DNA from: Flavobacterium sp. HSC-61S13
GTDB lineage: Bacteria > Bacteroidota > Bacteroidia > Flavobacteriales > Flavobacteriaceae
NCBI RefSeq assembly: GCF_024171535.1
Contig: NZ_JALJZV010000005.1
Coordinates: 62,001-126,000 of the forward strand
DNA length: 64,000 bases
Direction: 5' to 3'
Shown: positions 15,122 through 23,240 of the stretch, in pieces
Position numbering within the stretch: position 1 is the first letter of the stretch
How the letters are laid out: every line of letters starts with the position of its first letter
Notes under the pieces: generated by a model
Databases searched by the model: none
What the model saw: the letters and a program-made list of their open reading frames with translations, nothing else
What the model was told of the DNA's origin: nothing
Made by a program: the position numbers and the translations under genes

Positions 15122-16689
15122 GCTACCCCTATTTCCTGTAAAAATGAAACATCATGTGAAACAACCAATAAAGTCCCTTTATAGTCGCCAATCGCACGGG
15201 TCAAAATTTCCAGATTCTGAATATCTAAATTGTTTGTCGGTTCATCCAAAACGATCATATCTGGCGGTCTAGCACTCAAGGTTAAAGAACACAGCATCAG
15301 TCGCATTTTTTCACCTCCACTTAAAGCACTGCACGACTTACCCCAGTCTACACTACCAAACAAAAAGCGGTTCAGTCGCATCTTGACTTCATGCTCTGGC
15401 CAAAGACCTTCATTAAATATTTGCGCTTGTTCAAAAACAGTTAGGTGGTTGCTGATCAAAGAATAGTCCTGATCGATATAAATCGTTTGAACAGCCGCGC
15501 GAAATAAGCTTCCAGAAGTGGGAATCCATGTACCCAACATCATTTTTATCAAGGTGGTTTTACCCGATCCGTTTGCCCCTGTGATAGCCCAGCGCTCACC
15601 ACTTCGCACTTCAAAAGTCAAAGCATTTTGCCATAGTTGACCAGCCTCATATTCGAAATTTACAGCCTCTGCGGTGATCATCACTTTACCGCGATGCAAA
15701 TCAGAATCATCAAAATCTATTTTCATCGCTGCCAAGTCTGGCTGCTCCTTTCTCAGTGCTCGTAATTCGTCTACAATTGCATCTCCTTTATCCGTGTGAA
15801 CTCCTTTTAACTTCGATGCAGTTTTCTCTGCCTTATTCCTAAGCGTATTCATCATGATTGTTGAGATACCCGCTTTTTCTTGTTTCTTCTTACCGCGGGC
15901 ATCTAATTTTTGTTGCCGTTCCAGAGTCTCGTGTTCGACAACTTTAGCTTTCCGTAAAGCTTTTTCTTTGTTGTTGATATCTTGACACAAAGCATGGCTC
16001 TGCACTTGTTTTTGAGCGACATAAAAATCATAGTTACCACCATACATAGCGATTCCCTTAATACTCAATTCACAAACTTTATGAATTTTATTCAGCAATA
16101 CCCGATCATGGCTTACCACAATTAATGTTTGCCGAGTCGTTTCTACATAGCTGTATAGAATCGCTCTACTCGTTATATCCAAATGATTACTGGGTTCATC
16201 TAGCAATACTATTTCGGGTTGATGTATGCGTATCCCCGCCAAGAAAACTCGTGTTTTTTGTCCACCGCTTAAGGTTTGCATTTTTTGATGTAAGTCTACA
16301 TCTTCCAATTGCCAATGGCTCAGCGCTTCTTTAGCACGCTGTTCTATAGTCCAGTCATCGTCAAGTCTGCCTAAATTCTCTTCAGTTGCCTCACCAGCGA
16401 GTATAGCTTGTAAAGCAGCTAACTTGCCATCTATACACAAAGCTTTCGCAACGGAATCCCCATTGAATTGACCAAAGTGTTGGGGCACATAATACGGCTG
16501 GGAACGCGCAATCACGCTTCCCTTAGAGGGCTGTAACTTACCTGCTAAGATTTGTAATAAAGTGGATTTCCCAGCACCGTTATTTCCTACCAAACTGACT
16601 TTGTCGCCGGGATGAATATTAAAACTGATAGCCGAAAATAAGACGTTTTTATCGGAATGTATATAAGTGATATCTTGTAGAATAATCAT
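15103..16689 (-). CDS. ABC-F family ATPase
   Basis: Soluble protein of 528 residues with two ABC domains and no membrane part. First domain: Walker A GNNGAGKST near 36-44, signature LSGGQKTR, Walker B region IVLLDEPSNHLD. Second domain: Walker A GANGSGKTT, signature LSGGEKMR, Walker B MIVLDEPTNNLD. A charged linker between them (about 225-310) is rich in Lys and Glu, as in ABC-F proteins that work at the ribosomal E site. Members either regulate translation (EttA, Uup types) or protect the ribosome from antibiotics. No resistance genes lie nearby, and sequence alone does not separate the two roles. The stop codon lies inside a terminator palindrome. Confidence 0.9.
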   Translation of the reverse strand: MIILQDITYIHSDKNVLFSAISFNIHPGDKVSLVGNNGAGKSTLLQILAGKLQPSKGSVIARSQPYYVPQHFGQFNGDSVAKALCIDGKLAALQAILAGEATEENLGRLDDDWTIEQRAKEALSHWQLEDVDLHQKMQTLSGGQKTRVFLAGIRIHQPEIVLLDEPSNHLDITSRAILYSYVETTRQTLIVVSHDRVLLNKIHKVCELSIKGIAMYGGNYDFYVAQKQVQSHALCQDINNKEKALRKAKVVEHETLERQQKLDARGKKKQEKAGISTIMMNTLRNKAEKTASKLKGVHTDKGDAIVDELRALRKEQPDLAAMKIDFDDSDLHRGKVMITAEAVNFEYEAGQLWQNALTFEVRSGERWAITGANGSGKTTLIKMMLGTWIPTSGSLFRAAVQTIYIDQDYSLISNHLTVFEQAQIFNEGLWPEHEVKMRLNRFLFGSVDWGKSCSALSGGEKMRLMLCSLTLSARPPDMIVLDEPTNNLDIQNLEILTRAIGDYKGTLLVVSHDVSFLQEIGVAHFIAL

Positions 16690-16800
16690 GATTTCTCTCT
16701 TGTAAAGAATGAATAATAACAGTATCCAGCGAAGTCGCTAGTGCCGTTTATTTTTCGAAAGAAATGATTTACAACATGAAATTGTATTTAGATTAGAGTA

Positions 16801-16808
16801 CAAATATA
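16801..16808 (-). promoter_or_regulatory. Possible -7 box of the ABC-F gene
   Basis: Minus strand TATATTTG, 112 bases before the ATG. It would leave a leader of about 105 bases containing a small AGCGA/TCGCT hairpin near 16724-16736. No -33 TTG at the right distance. Confidence 0.35.
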
Positions 16809-16921
16809 AGCAATAAAAGCGATTTACAGCCACGAATTAATATAATGCAATAAAAACAAGCATAAAACCTTTTAATTACCAGACAATAAGATGCATTTTA
16901 AGATAGCTTCTTAGTTAATTC

Positions 16922-17548
16922 CTAATGACAGAAAGAAATCATATCCAATTCATTTTCAATACAGAAATCGATATTAGCCAATAGTCCTTGAATGTGTTCG
17001 CTTGCGAATCCCTTTTCCTCTTCCTCTTCCTCCTCAGCATCTAAAAAGTTCTCGATCATGACATCGGAAATCACCACGTGTTTTAACCGTGCTTTAATTT
17101 CTTTGAGTTGCGCTAGGGTAAGCAATCCGATTAAAGGCCAGTCTTTTATAGTAGGAATTGGAAAGGGATTACTGTTATCGCCAAACAAAGCGTGTTCAAT
17201 CAAGAAGTTCTCTACAGCATAATCATCCAGCAGAAATTTATTAATCAAATCGGTTTCATAGCCCAATTTAATTTCTTGTATATAGGGCAACTCCACACCC
17301 AATGTTGTACAAATTCCAATCAGTGCATAACCATAAGCATAATTCGATTTCTCATCACAGCTTCTGCCGTAAATAATATCATTTAATGCTTGAAGTGGTG
17401 TTTTATCCAAACCTTGGACTTCAAAATGACTATAGCCTTCAAACAAGTTGTTTTGAATTACTTTTTCCAAGATCTCGGCACTTTCACTTCCGAAAGCACG
17501 ATCTATTTGAATCTTTTTTATTCCACATGAAAAAATATAATATCCCAT
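16922..17548 (-). CDS. Acidic cytoplasmic protein of unknown function
   Basis: A 208-residue protein without signal peptide or membrane segments. It begins MGYYIFSCGIKK and has a conserved-looking stretch DKTPLQALNDIIYG followed by YAYGYALIGICTTLG. A run of acidic residues (DAEEEEEEEKG, about 170-180) sits before a C-terminal helix. The overall look resembles a family of stand-alone proteins that I recall as DUF7691, which is not characterised; this link is from memory and unchecked. Such small acidic proteins are sometimes immunity proteins for polymorphic toxins, but no toxin gene is near. It is transcribed alone or with the HPP gene upstream at a gap of 84 bases. Confidence 0.6.
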   Translation of the reverse strand: MGYYIFSCGIKKIQIDRAFGSESAEILEKVIQNNLFEGYSHFEVQGLDKTPLQALNDIIYGRSCDEKSNYAYGYALIGICTTLGVELPYIQEIKLGYETDLINKFLLDDYAVENFLIEHALFGDNSNPFPIPTIKDWPLIGLLTLAQLKEIKARLKHVVISDVMIENFLDAEEEEEEEKGFASEHIQGLLANIDFCIENELDMISFCH

Positions 17549-17632
17549 AGTGCCTTAAGTCTTGAAATTATCCTATTTTCAAATTTACCATTTTACAACT
17601 ATTAAACCAATGTAATAATTAAAAAAAAATGT

Positions 17633-18226
17633 TTAAGCCTTGCGGAAAATACTGTGCTTTTTTCTTTTGCTAAAGAATTTGGAGTTCTTGGGATAACTCC
17701 TATTTGAGGTGATATTATTAAAAATCAGTGCTACTAAAAACAGAATAAGTGCTCCGGAAAGAACCGGTGATAATACGTAGTAATACCCCAAGCTTTTTAC
17801 TATCCCAGTATCCGCGACAGCAATTAATGCGGTTGCTCCTCCAGGAGGATGTATGGTTTTTGTTATTTGCATCCCCACTATAGATAGGGCCACCGCTAAG
17901 GGTGCAGCTATATAAATGATATCCGGAAAAATCTTGGCTACTGTCACTCCAATTAAAGCCGAAACGACATGACCTCCAATCAGATTGCGAGGTTGTGCTA
18001 AAGGGCTATCAATTGCGCCGTAAATCAACACCGATGAGGCGCCAAAGGATCCGATTAAGAAAACATTTTCCAATTGCGTAAACCAAAAACTCTGGATATA
18101 AGCAATAATCCCGATACCGACAAAAGCACCGACAAAAGACCAAAAATGCTCTTTAGAGTCAATTAAGGTTTCTTTATAAATTACATATCGTGTAATACGA
18201 GCTGTACGCTTGATATTTTTTTTCAT
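17633..18226 (-). CDS. HPP-family integral membrane protein
   Basis: A 197-residue inner-membrane protein with four to five hydrophobic segments (about 30-48, 55-72, 84-100, 104-122, 145-168). The family motif IHPPGGATALI at 125-135 is complete. HPP proteins in cyanobacteria and plants have been linked to nitrite transport into the organelle or cell; the role in Bacteroidota is unknown. The C-terminal 30 residues are Lys/Arg/Ser-rich and likely cytoplasmic. A TAnnTTTG box lies 24 bases before the start. Confidence 0.85.
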   Translation of the reverse strand: MKKNIKRTARITRYVIYKETLIDSKEHFWSFVGAFVGIGIIAYIQSFWFTQLENVFLIGSFGASSVLIYGAIDSPLAQPRNLIGGHVVSALIGVTVAKIFPDIIYIAAPLAVALSIVGMQITKTIHPPGGATALIAVADTGIVKSLGYYYVLSPVLSGALILFLVALIFNNITSNRSYPKNSKFFSKRKKHSIFRKA

Positions 18227-18249
18227 AGATAGACTAAAACTTAAAAACG

Positions 18250-18257
18250 CAAAGGTA
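18250..18257 (-). promoter_or_regulatory. -7 box of the HPP gene
   Basis: Minus strand TACCTTTG fits TAnnTTTG and lies 24 bases before the ATG. A -33 TTG is not obvious. Confidence 0.45.
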
Positions 18258-18395
18258 GTAGGAACACTTTTTGGATTCGCCTTTTTACAGTTAAAATATA
18301 AATCCTTTTATCAATCACTTATAACTGTAATAATACATCGATAAATCGAATAGTGTCCAAGCTTAAACAAGCCCTTTTAGTCGCAACGCAGCTAA

Positions 18396-18433
18396 AAAAA
18401 ACAGGGATTTACCTTTAGTAAATCCCTGTTTTT
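18396..18433 (-). terminator. Intrinsic terminator of the PorP/PorE-like transcript
   Basis: Stem ACAGGGATTTAC / GTAAATCCCTGT with a six-base loop; on the minus strand it is followed by eight T. It lies 25 bases after the OmpA-family stop. Confidence 0.9.
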
Positions 18434-18457
18434 AAAACCTCTGTATCTATATTCCAA

Positions 18458-20404
18458 TTATAATTCCAATACTATAAACTCACTTCTTCTATTTTGCTCG
18501 TGCTCCTCATCGCTACATTTAACACCATTCGCACACTGATTAATCAATTGAGTCTCCCCATATCCTTTACCACTTATACGGCTTTTATCAATACCTTGAT
18601 CCACGATCCACGCTATAGTAGATTTCGCTCTACGATCAGATAATTTCAAGTTGTAAGCATCTTTACCTCTACTATCGGTATGTGAGCGCACATCGATTTT
18701 CATCGTTGGATATTCTCTTAATACTTCCACTACCTTAGCCAACTCTACAGCAGCGTCAGGTCGTATATTGGACTTATCAAAATCGAAATAAATCGGTTGA
18801 AGTTTTAAAACTTTAAACAAATCATCTCCTTTTTCCACTTTCACTCTGGTTTTTTCCAATCCAAAATCAACCTGGGTCACCCCACTTTGTAAGGGTAAAT
18901 CAACCGATACTTCAGCCGTATTAAAGTCTTGAATAACCGCATTCACTCGGTAACGTGTTCCACAGCTTAAAGCTGGAAATTCATAATACCCTTTGATATC
19001 TGTATGTGTCTCGGACAATATTTTAAAATTGCTATCATACAGCACTACTTTAGCATGACTCAACTTTGCTTGGCTCGACTTATCGTAAACCACACCTTGA
19101 ATCAGCTGAATACATTCCAATGCGAGTTTTTTCGTTTCCAACAAGGCATAGATATCGTCTTTACCTTGACCGTTTACACGGTTTGAACTCAAGAAACCCC
19201 GTTGATTTACGGTATTGATTTGAAAGGCAAAATCATCATACGGGCTATTTGCTGGAGCTCCGATATTATGAACTTTCCCCAGTGATCCGTCGGCATTAAT
19301 CTTCGTTACAAAGATATCTAAGCCACCTAAACCCGGACGACCATCTGAAGCAAAATACAGTTCATTCTCCGCACTGATAAACGGAAAACTCTCGCGCCCA
19401 CCTGTATTGATTTCACTTAGATTCTGAACTGCTCCTAAACTGCCATTAGCCAAAATAGCCACTTTATACAAATCCGATTGACCTTGACCACCAGCGCGAT
19501 CAGAAGCAAAGTAAAGCCACATACCGTCTGTGCTCAGAGCAGGATGAGCCGTACTAAAATTATCGCTGTTGATCGATAACTCCTCAGCATCACTCCATTT
19601 TTCATCAATGAATTGGGAGCGGTAAATTTTTAATAGCGTTACTTTATTACTGTCAATTCCGCGTCTACCATTATTATAATTATTACGTGTAAAATACATG
19701 GTATTACCGTCTTTACTAAAAACAGGGGTTGACTCATTAAATTTCGAATTAACCGTTTTGGCGAATTTAGTCACTTCACCGACTGTCCCGTCTTCTAAAA
19801 TTGGAGCTTGATAAAGACTCGTAAACGATTCATTGGTCCAAGTATGTATTTTTTTAGATACGCTACCCGTATCCCGAGCAGAGGTAAAAATCAAATGCTG
19901 ATTGTAAATCGAACTTCCATAATCGGAATACATCGAGTTAATCAGTAGATTATTCAATTCATAACGATTGGAGTTCGCCTCGATTTGCTTGAGATAGTCT
20001 GGATTTTCTACCACCAGTTTAGCACGTTGATCCGCCTGATCTCTCTTTGCAAATTCCTTTAAATAGCGGTCTGCAGCTTCATAATTTTGAGTGGCTTTTA
20101 AGGTTTGTGCATAGCGATAATAATACTCAGCAGGCACTTCTTGAGTCAATTCAAACAAAGCTTTATACCAGGTATTTGCCTGAGTCAATTCGCCGTTAAA
20201 ATAATAAGCATTTCCCAAATGCTGAAATAATTCAGGACTGGAATGCCCCTTTTTAGCCACGTGTTCGTATATTTTAATAGCATCGATATATTCATATCGA
20301 TCATATTGTTTGTCGCCCTTTACCGCTTTTTTATCTTGAGCCATAGCTGCCCAAGAAGTCAAAGCAAGCGCAAAGAAAACCCATTTAAGTAATGTTTTTT
20401 TCAT
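18458..20404 (-). CDS. OmpA-family protein with TPR, beta-propeller and Cpd-like domains (PorE-like)
   Basis: Periplasmic or outer-membrane-associated protein of 648 residues with a signal peptide (1-22). Domain order: TPR-like repeats at about 25-130 (PELFQHLGNAYYFNGELTQA), PD40/WD40-like propeller repeats at about 165-410 (FSKDGNTMYFTRN, LSTDGMWLYFASDRAGG, ISAENELYFASDG), a carboxypeptidase-regulatory-like beta domain at about 435-525, and a C-terminal OmpA peptidoglycan-binding domain at about 535-648 (YFDFDKSNIRPDA, DVRSHTDSRG). This is the architecture described for PorE of the type IX secretion system, which anchors the PorP-linked complex to the wall. It follows the PorP/SprF gene by 14 bases on the same strand. 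Flavobacteria carry several such pairs, so it may serve one particular cargo. Confidence 0.9.
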   Translation of the reverse strand: MKKTLLKWVFFALALTSWAAMAQDKKAVKGDKQYDRYEYIDAIKIYEHVAKKGHSSPELFQHLGNAYYFNGELTQANTWYKALFELTQEVPAEYYYRYAQTLKATQNYEAADRYLKEFAKRDQADQRAKLVVENPDYLKQIEANSNRYELNNLLINSMYSDYGSSIYNQHLIFTSARDTGSVSKKIHTWTNESFTSLYQAPILEDGTVGEVTKFAKTVNSKFNESTPVFSKDGNTMYFTRNNYNNGRRGIDSNKVTLLKIYRSQFIDEKWSDAEELSINSDNFSTAHPALSTDGMWLYFASDRAGGQGQSDLYKVAILANGSLGAVQNLSEINTGGRESFPFISAENELYFASDGRPGLGGLDIFVTKINADGSLGKVHNIGAPANSPYDDFAFQINTVNQRGFLSSNRVNGQGKDDIYALLETKKLALECIQLIQGVVYDKSSQAKLSHAKVVLYDSNFKILSETHTDIKGYYEFPALSCGTRYRVNAVIQDFNTAEVSVDLPLQSGVTQVDFGLEKTRVKVEKGDDLFKVLKLQPIYFDFDKSNIRPDAAVELAKVVEVLREYPTMKIDVRSHTDSRGKDAYNLKLSDRRAKSTIAWIVDQGIDKSRISGKGYGETQLINQCANGVKCSDEEHEQNRRSEFIVLEL

Positions 20405-20418
20405 AATTAGCTCAAATA

Positions 20419-21351
20419 TTAGAAGAATCGCGGTGAAGTGATTCGGTTAAAGCGATTGAACAATTCAAAACGCAAAAATATCTCATGAGAACCCGAATTG
20501 TAGTGTGCTAATTTCGTGGTTTCAGCATCATAACTATATCCGACAAACAAACCATCGGTAACTTGGAAACCAACCAAACCACTAAATGCTGCATCCCAAC
20601 GATAGGCACCACCGATAACAAATTTATCGGCTATCATAAAGTTCGCTGTTAGATCTACTTGTAGTGGAGCTCCAGAAACCGCTTTCGCCAGGAAAGCCGG
20701 TTTAAACTTTAAATTGGGACTTAAGTCAAATACATGACCTCCTATTAAATAAAAGTTCATGCGTTGCTTCATCGTAGCATACACATTATCGTCGTAACGA
20801 TCTGTTTCCAAAAAGTTAGGAACAGATAGTCCGAAATAGGTTTTTTCGGAATGCAAATACAATCCTGCACCCACATTAGGAGAAAATTGATTGCGAATAT
20901 TATCTTGAAACATCACATCATTAGGATTGTAAATATTCAGTTTCCCATAATCAACATCTAATAGATTAGCCGTTCCTTTAACACCAAATGACAATTTATA
21001 ATTGCGATTCAAATCAATTGTATACGAAAGATCTACCGAAATATTATTCTCTTCCATCGCCCCTAAACGGTCGTTCACAACAGAAACACCTAAACCCAAT
21101 TTAGAATCACCTAAAGGCGTATTGACGGAAAAAGCCATAGTCTTCGGTGCACCATCCAAGCCAACCCACTGAGTACGATGCAATCCAAAAATACTCATGA
21201 CACCCCGAGAACCTGCATAAGCCGGATTTACATTTATAGTGTTATACATATATTGTGTATACTGAGGATCTTGCTGTGCTTGAACCTCAAAAAAGCTCAA
21301 CATCGATAAGGCCCCTATAATAATTCCCTTGCTGATTGTAAATGTTTTCAT
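20419..21351 (-). CDS. PorP/SprF-family type IX secretion outer-membrane protein
   Basis: A 310-residue outer-membrane beta-barrel with a signal peptide (about 1-25, ending FEVQAQ). The family start QQDPQYTQYMYNTINVNPAYAG is present in its parts (QDPQYTQYMYN, NPAYAGSRG), as is the repeated aromatic beta pattern and the C-terminal strand region. PorP/SprF proteins hold surface proteins that end in a type B CTD at the outer membrane. It is the first gene of the pair with the PorE-like gene. In relatives a very large surface protein is usually encoded just upstream; here the upstream 826 bases contain no such gene. Confidence 0.93.
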   Translation of the reverse strand: MKTFTISKGIIIGALSMLSFFEVQAQQDPQYTQYMYNTINVNPAYAGSRGVMSIFGLHRTQWVGLDGAPKTMAFSVNTPLGDSKLGLGVSVVNDRLGAMEENNISVDLSYTIDLNRNYKLSFGVKGTANLLDVDYGKLNIYNPNDVMFQDNIRNQFSPNVGAGLYLHSEKTYFGLSVPNFLETDRYDDNVYATMKQRMNFYLIGGHVFDLSPNLKFKPAFLAKAVSGAPLQVDLTANFMIADKFVIGGAYRWDAAFSGLVGFQVTDGLFVGYSYDAETTKLAHYNSGSHEIFLRFELFNRFNRITSPRFF

Positions 21352-21399
21352 GTGCTAGTCTTTTAGTTATGCTTTAAATGAAAGTCAACTGCTTTAAAA

Positions 21400-21417
21400 T
21401 CACGGGTAAACCCGTGA
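21400..21417. repeat. Short palindrome before porP
   Basis: TCACGGGTAAACCCGTGA is a perfect inverted repeat with a two-base centre, about 50 bases upstream of the porP start. It could be an operator or a leader hairpin. Confidence 0.5.
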
Positions 21418-21471
21418 GTGATGATATTTTTATTTCTTTATACTGTAACTATGCCAACCGCCTGCTCTTGT

Positions 21472-21609
21472 TTATCGACATCTTCCATTATCACCTAGTC
21501 TTACACCGTCTTTAATACAAGTAGCAGTCATCATACCTGATACAGCTGCAACAACTTGAGAAACTTCTTTGTAATTCTGAATGCTCTTTTTAAAAATCGC
21601 AAAAAGAGA
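21472..21609 (-). pseudogene. Open 45-codon stretch, possible gene remnant
   Basis: On the minus strand one frame stays open for 45 codons and ends at TAA, with no ATG until its last 22 codons (ATG ATG). The translated end, VAAVSGMMTATCIKDG then VRLGDNGRCR, is protein-like rather than the low-complexity text expected of AT-rich DNA, and the local GC content is higher than in the flanks. I do not recognise the sequence. It lies where flavobacterial PorP clusters usually have their large cargo gene, so it may be the 3' end of a lost gene, but the type B CTD signature is not seen. It could also be chance. Confidence 0.3.
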
Positions 21610-21988
21610 TTAATTTATTTAAAAATTCAAAATAATGACATTTTGAAGTTATTACAACCCGATCTTATCCTGCTCTAAAAACGGCAATATGTTATATAAA
21701 AGCCCCTTATCTTTGATAACATAGCCAGGTTGCCTTTCAAAATTACAATTTTTACCTGCATAATTTGCATTTTTTTAAAATTTTTTTTAACAAAAACCAC
21801 AATGAGAGAGTTTTTAATAATACATAAAATTATATTTAATTCACTTTTTTTAAACTAAAAACAAATAAACACAATCAATAAAGATAATTTTAAAAAAAAT
21901 AGGCAACAAAAATCAGCAAAAGAATCAATATCGTAAAAATAGGGTCGAATTATTTTTTACTCATTTCTAGAATAAAAAGCAAAAGAGC

Positions 21989-22017
21989 CAATATAATCTC
22001 ATAATGAGATTATATTG
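21989..22017. repeat. 29-base inverted repeat
   Basis: CAATATAATCTCAT, one base, then its exact complement. It is not followed by a long T run on the plus strand; on the minus strand T-rich DNA follows. It may be an operator or a weak terminator. Confidence 0.5.
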
Positions 22018-22177
22018 ATAAACTTAAAAGAAATTGAAAGACAACCAAAGAAACACAAGAGATAGCTCTTTATTATTCCGATTAATACAACATAAAATCA
22101 TATATTGATCTTTTTTATTAAATAATCAGCAGTTTTCAAATAAAATCTAAAACCTATCTAAAGTCAAATTTTAAATA

Positions 22178-22777
22178 ATGAACCCAATCATGACTAAGAA
22201 AGCAATTACACTAGCATTGGTTTTCAATATAATTTCTTTATTAAACTCCTGTCACTGCGCAACTGAACGCTATTTCGACTACAAAGGCATTGAATCTTCA
22301 GCACTGTTAAGAAGCAGTAGTGACGAACGCCCAATTCTACTGATCACTACAACTTATAAAGATACCTACCATCTAGCACAATCTAAACCTCAGTTTACAT
22401 TTGGCACTAGCGCTTATGCCATGTCAGGTTGCGAAAAAGGGTATGATGGCGAGAAATATCTTGTAGAAAAAATATCTATAAAAAGCAATGCAGATATCGA
22501 TGATCAACATCCAGCAGGCACAGAATTACGAGACCTTCTTAAAACCTATAATCACATAGATTATAACACAACGGACTTGGTGTATTTAAGTGAGATAGAT
22601 TTCAAAAGAGCAAACAAGAACTTTTTGTATCTTGACCTGACGCCCACCGCCGCCAAACACATCTTCACCGTAGAATTTACGAAATCGAACGGAGAAGTTC
22701 TGACCGCAATTACCCCAGAAATAAATTGGAAATGGGAACTTGAAAATTTCGACACAAAAAAAGGACAAAGAAATTAA
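22178..22777 (+). CDS. Lipoprotein of unknown function
   Basis: A 199-residue protein with a lipoprotein signal: hydrophobic core AITLALVFNIISLL and lipobox LNSC with the modified cysteine near residue 25 (start at the second ATG, 22190, would shorten it by four). Two further cysteines (CHCA, SGCEKG) follow. The mature part has alternating beta-like segments and no motif that I recognise. Similar small Cys-rich lipoproteins occur in Bacteroidota without assigned role. The stop codon lies inside a 30-base perfect palindrome that ends the opposing tRNA transcript, so the two convergent units share this structure. Its AT-rich leader is part of the long gap to the left. Confidence 0.6.
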   Translation: MNPIMTKKAITLALVFNIISLLNSCHCATERYFDYKGIESSALLRSSSDERPILLITTTYKDTYHLAQSKPQFTFGTSAYAMSGCEKGYDGEKYLVEKISIKSNADIDDQHPAGTELRDLLKTYNHIDYNTTDLVYLSEIDFKRANKNFLYLDLTPTAAKHIFTVEFTKSNGEVLTAITPEINWKWELENFDTKKGQRN

Positions 22778-22790
22778 TTTCTTTGTCCTT
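22754..22790 (-). terminator. Terminator of the tRNA-Val cluster, overlapping a coding end
   Basis: A perfect 30-base palindrome (AAGGACAAAGAAATT and its complement, 22761-22790) is followed on the minus strand by seven T. It lies three bases past the encoded CCA of the last tRNA and spans the stop codon of the plus-strand lipoprotein gene. Confidence 0.85.
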
Positions 22791-22792
22791 AA

Positions 22793-22870
22793 TGGTGGGC
22801 GATGAGGGATTCGAACCCCCGACCCTCTCGGTGTAAACGAGATGCTCTGAACCAACTGAGCTAATCGCCC
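22793..22870 (-). tRNA. tRNA-Val(UAC), third in the transcript, CCA encoded
   Basis: The minus strand reads GGGCGATTAGCTCAGTTGG at the 5' end, an anticodon loop TTTACAC (anticodon UAC), TTCGAATC in the T loop, and CATCGCCC-A. Cloverleaf pairing is complete over 75 bases. This copy alone is followed by CCA in the DNA. Confidence 0.97.
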
Positions 22871-22935
22871 GATTACTGTATCAGTATTCGGTTATAATTT
22901 TAACGAGGTCTATCGTTAAAAAGCATTTCAATATG

Positions 22936-23010
22936 TGGGCGATGAGGGATTCGAACCCCCGACCCTCTCGGTGTAAACGAGATGCTCTGAACCAACTGAG
23001 CTAATCGCCC
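22936..23010 (-). tRNA. tRNA-Val(UAC), second in the transcript
   Basis: Identical in all 75 bases to the two neighbouring copies; anticodon UAC. The three bases after the discriminator A are CAT, so CCA must be added enzymatically. Confidence 0.97.
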
Positions 23011-23083
23011 GAAGTACTTTAAAAGTATTCTTCGGAATAATATTCTATAATAACCAACGTGAGTTATTATCTTTTAAAGGTTG

Positions 23084-23158
23084 TGGGCGATGAGGGATTC
23101 GAACCCCCGACCCTCTCGGTGTAAACGAGATGCTCTGAACCAACTGAGCTAATCGCCC
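23084..23158 (-). tRNA. tRNA-Val(UAC), first in the transcript
   Basis: Identical 75-base copy nearest to the promoter; anticodon UAC. It is followed by CAA instead of CCA. Spacers to the next copies are 73 and 65 bases and are not alike. Confidence 0.97.
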
Positions 23159-23193
23159 TTTAAAAGCTGTAATCCGTTACTTGATTACGGGTG

Positions 23194-23201
23194 CAAATAT
23201 A
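23194..23201 (-). promoter_or_regulatory. -7 box of the tRNA-Val cluster
   Basis: Minus strand TATATTTG, about 35 bases before the first tRNA. A -33 TTG at standard spacing is not seen. It lies in the 82-base gap between folC and the tRNAs. Confidence 0.5.
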
Positions 23202-23240
23202 CAACTGTATTTGGATTCTGAAAGCTTTTATTGATTTTTT

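Larger units (their letters stand above)
21352..22177. other. 826-bp AT-rich gap between divergent genes
   Basis: This is the longest non-coding stretch in the window. From left to right it holds a small hairpin (21400-21417), a 46-codon open stretch on the minus strand with codon use like a gene (21472-21609), then about 400 very AT-rich bases, and a 29-base inverted repeat (21989-22017). It must carry the promoter of porP. I see no tRNA, integrase or IS end. Confidence 0.6.

Noticed and set aside
14984..15184. 66-codon plus-strand frame
   Set aside because: It runs antisense into the ABC-F gene and its palindrome terminator, with low-complexity text and no ribosome-binding signal.
21472..21609. 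Treating the open stretch as a bacteriocin-like or leader-peptide gene
   Set aside because: There is no double-glycine leader, no start codon before the last 22 codons, and no modification or export gene nearby; kept only as a possible remnant.
22586..22855. 89-codon minus-strand frame across the first tRNA
   Set aside because: It reads through a tRNA and antisense to the lipoprotein gene; an artefact of tRNA sequence.
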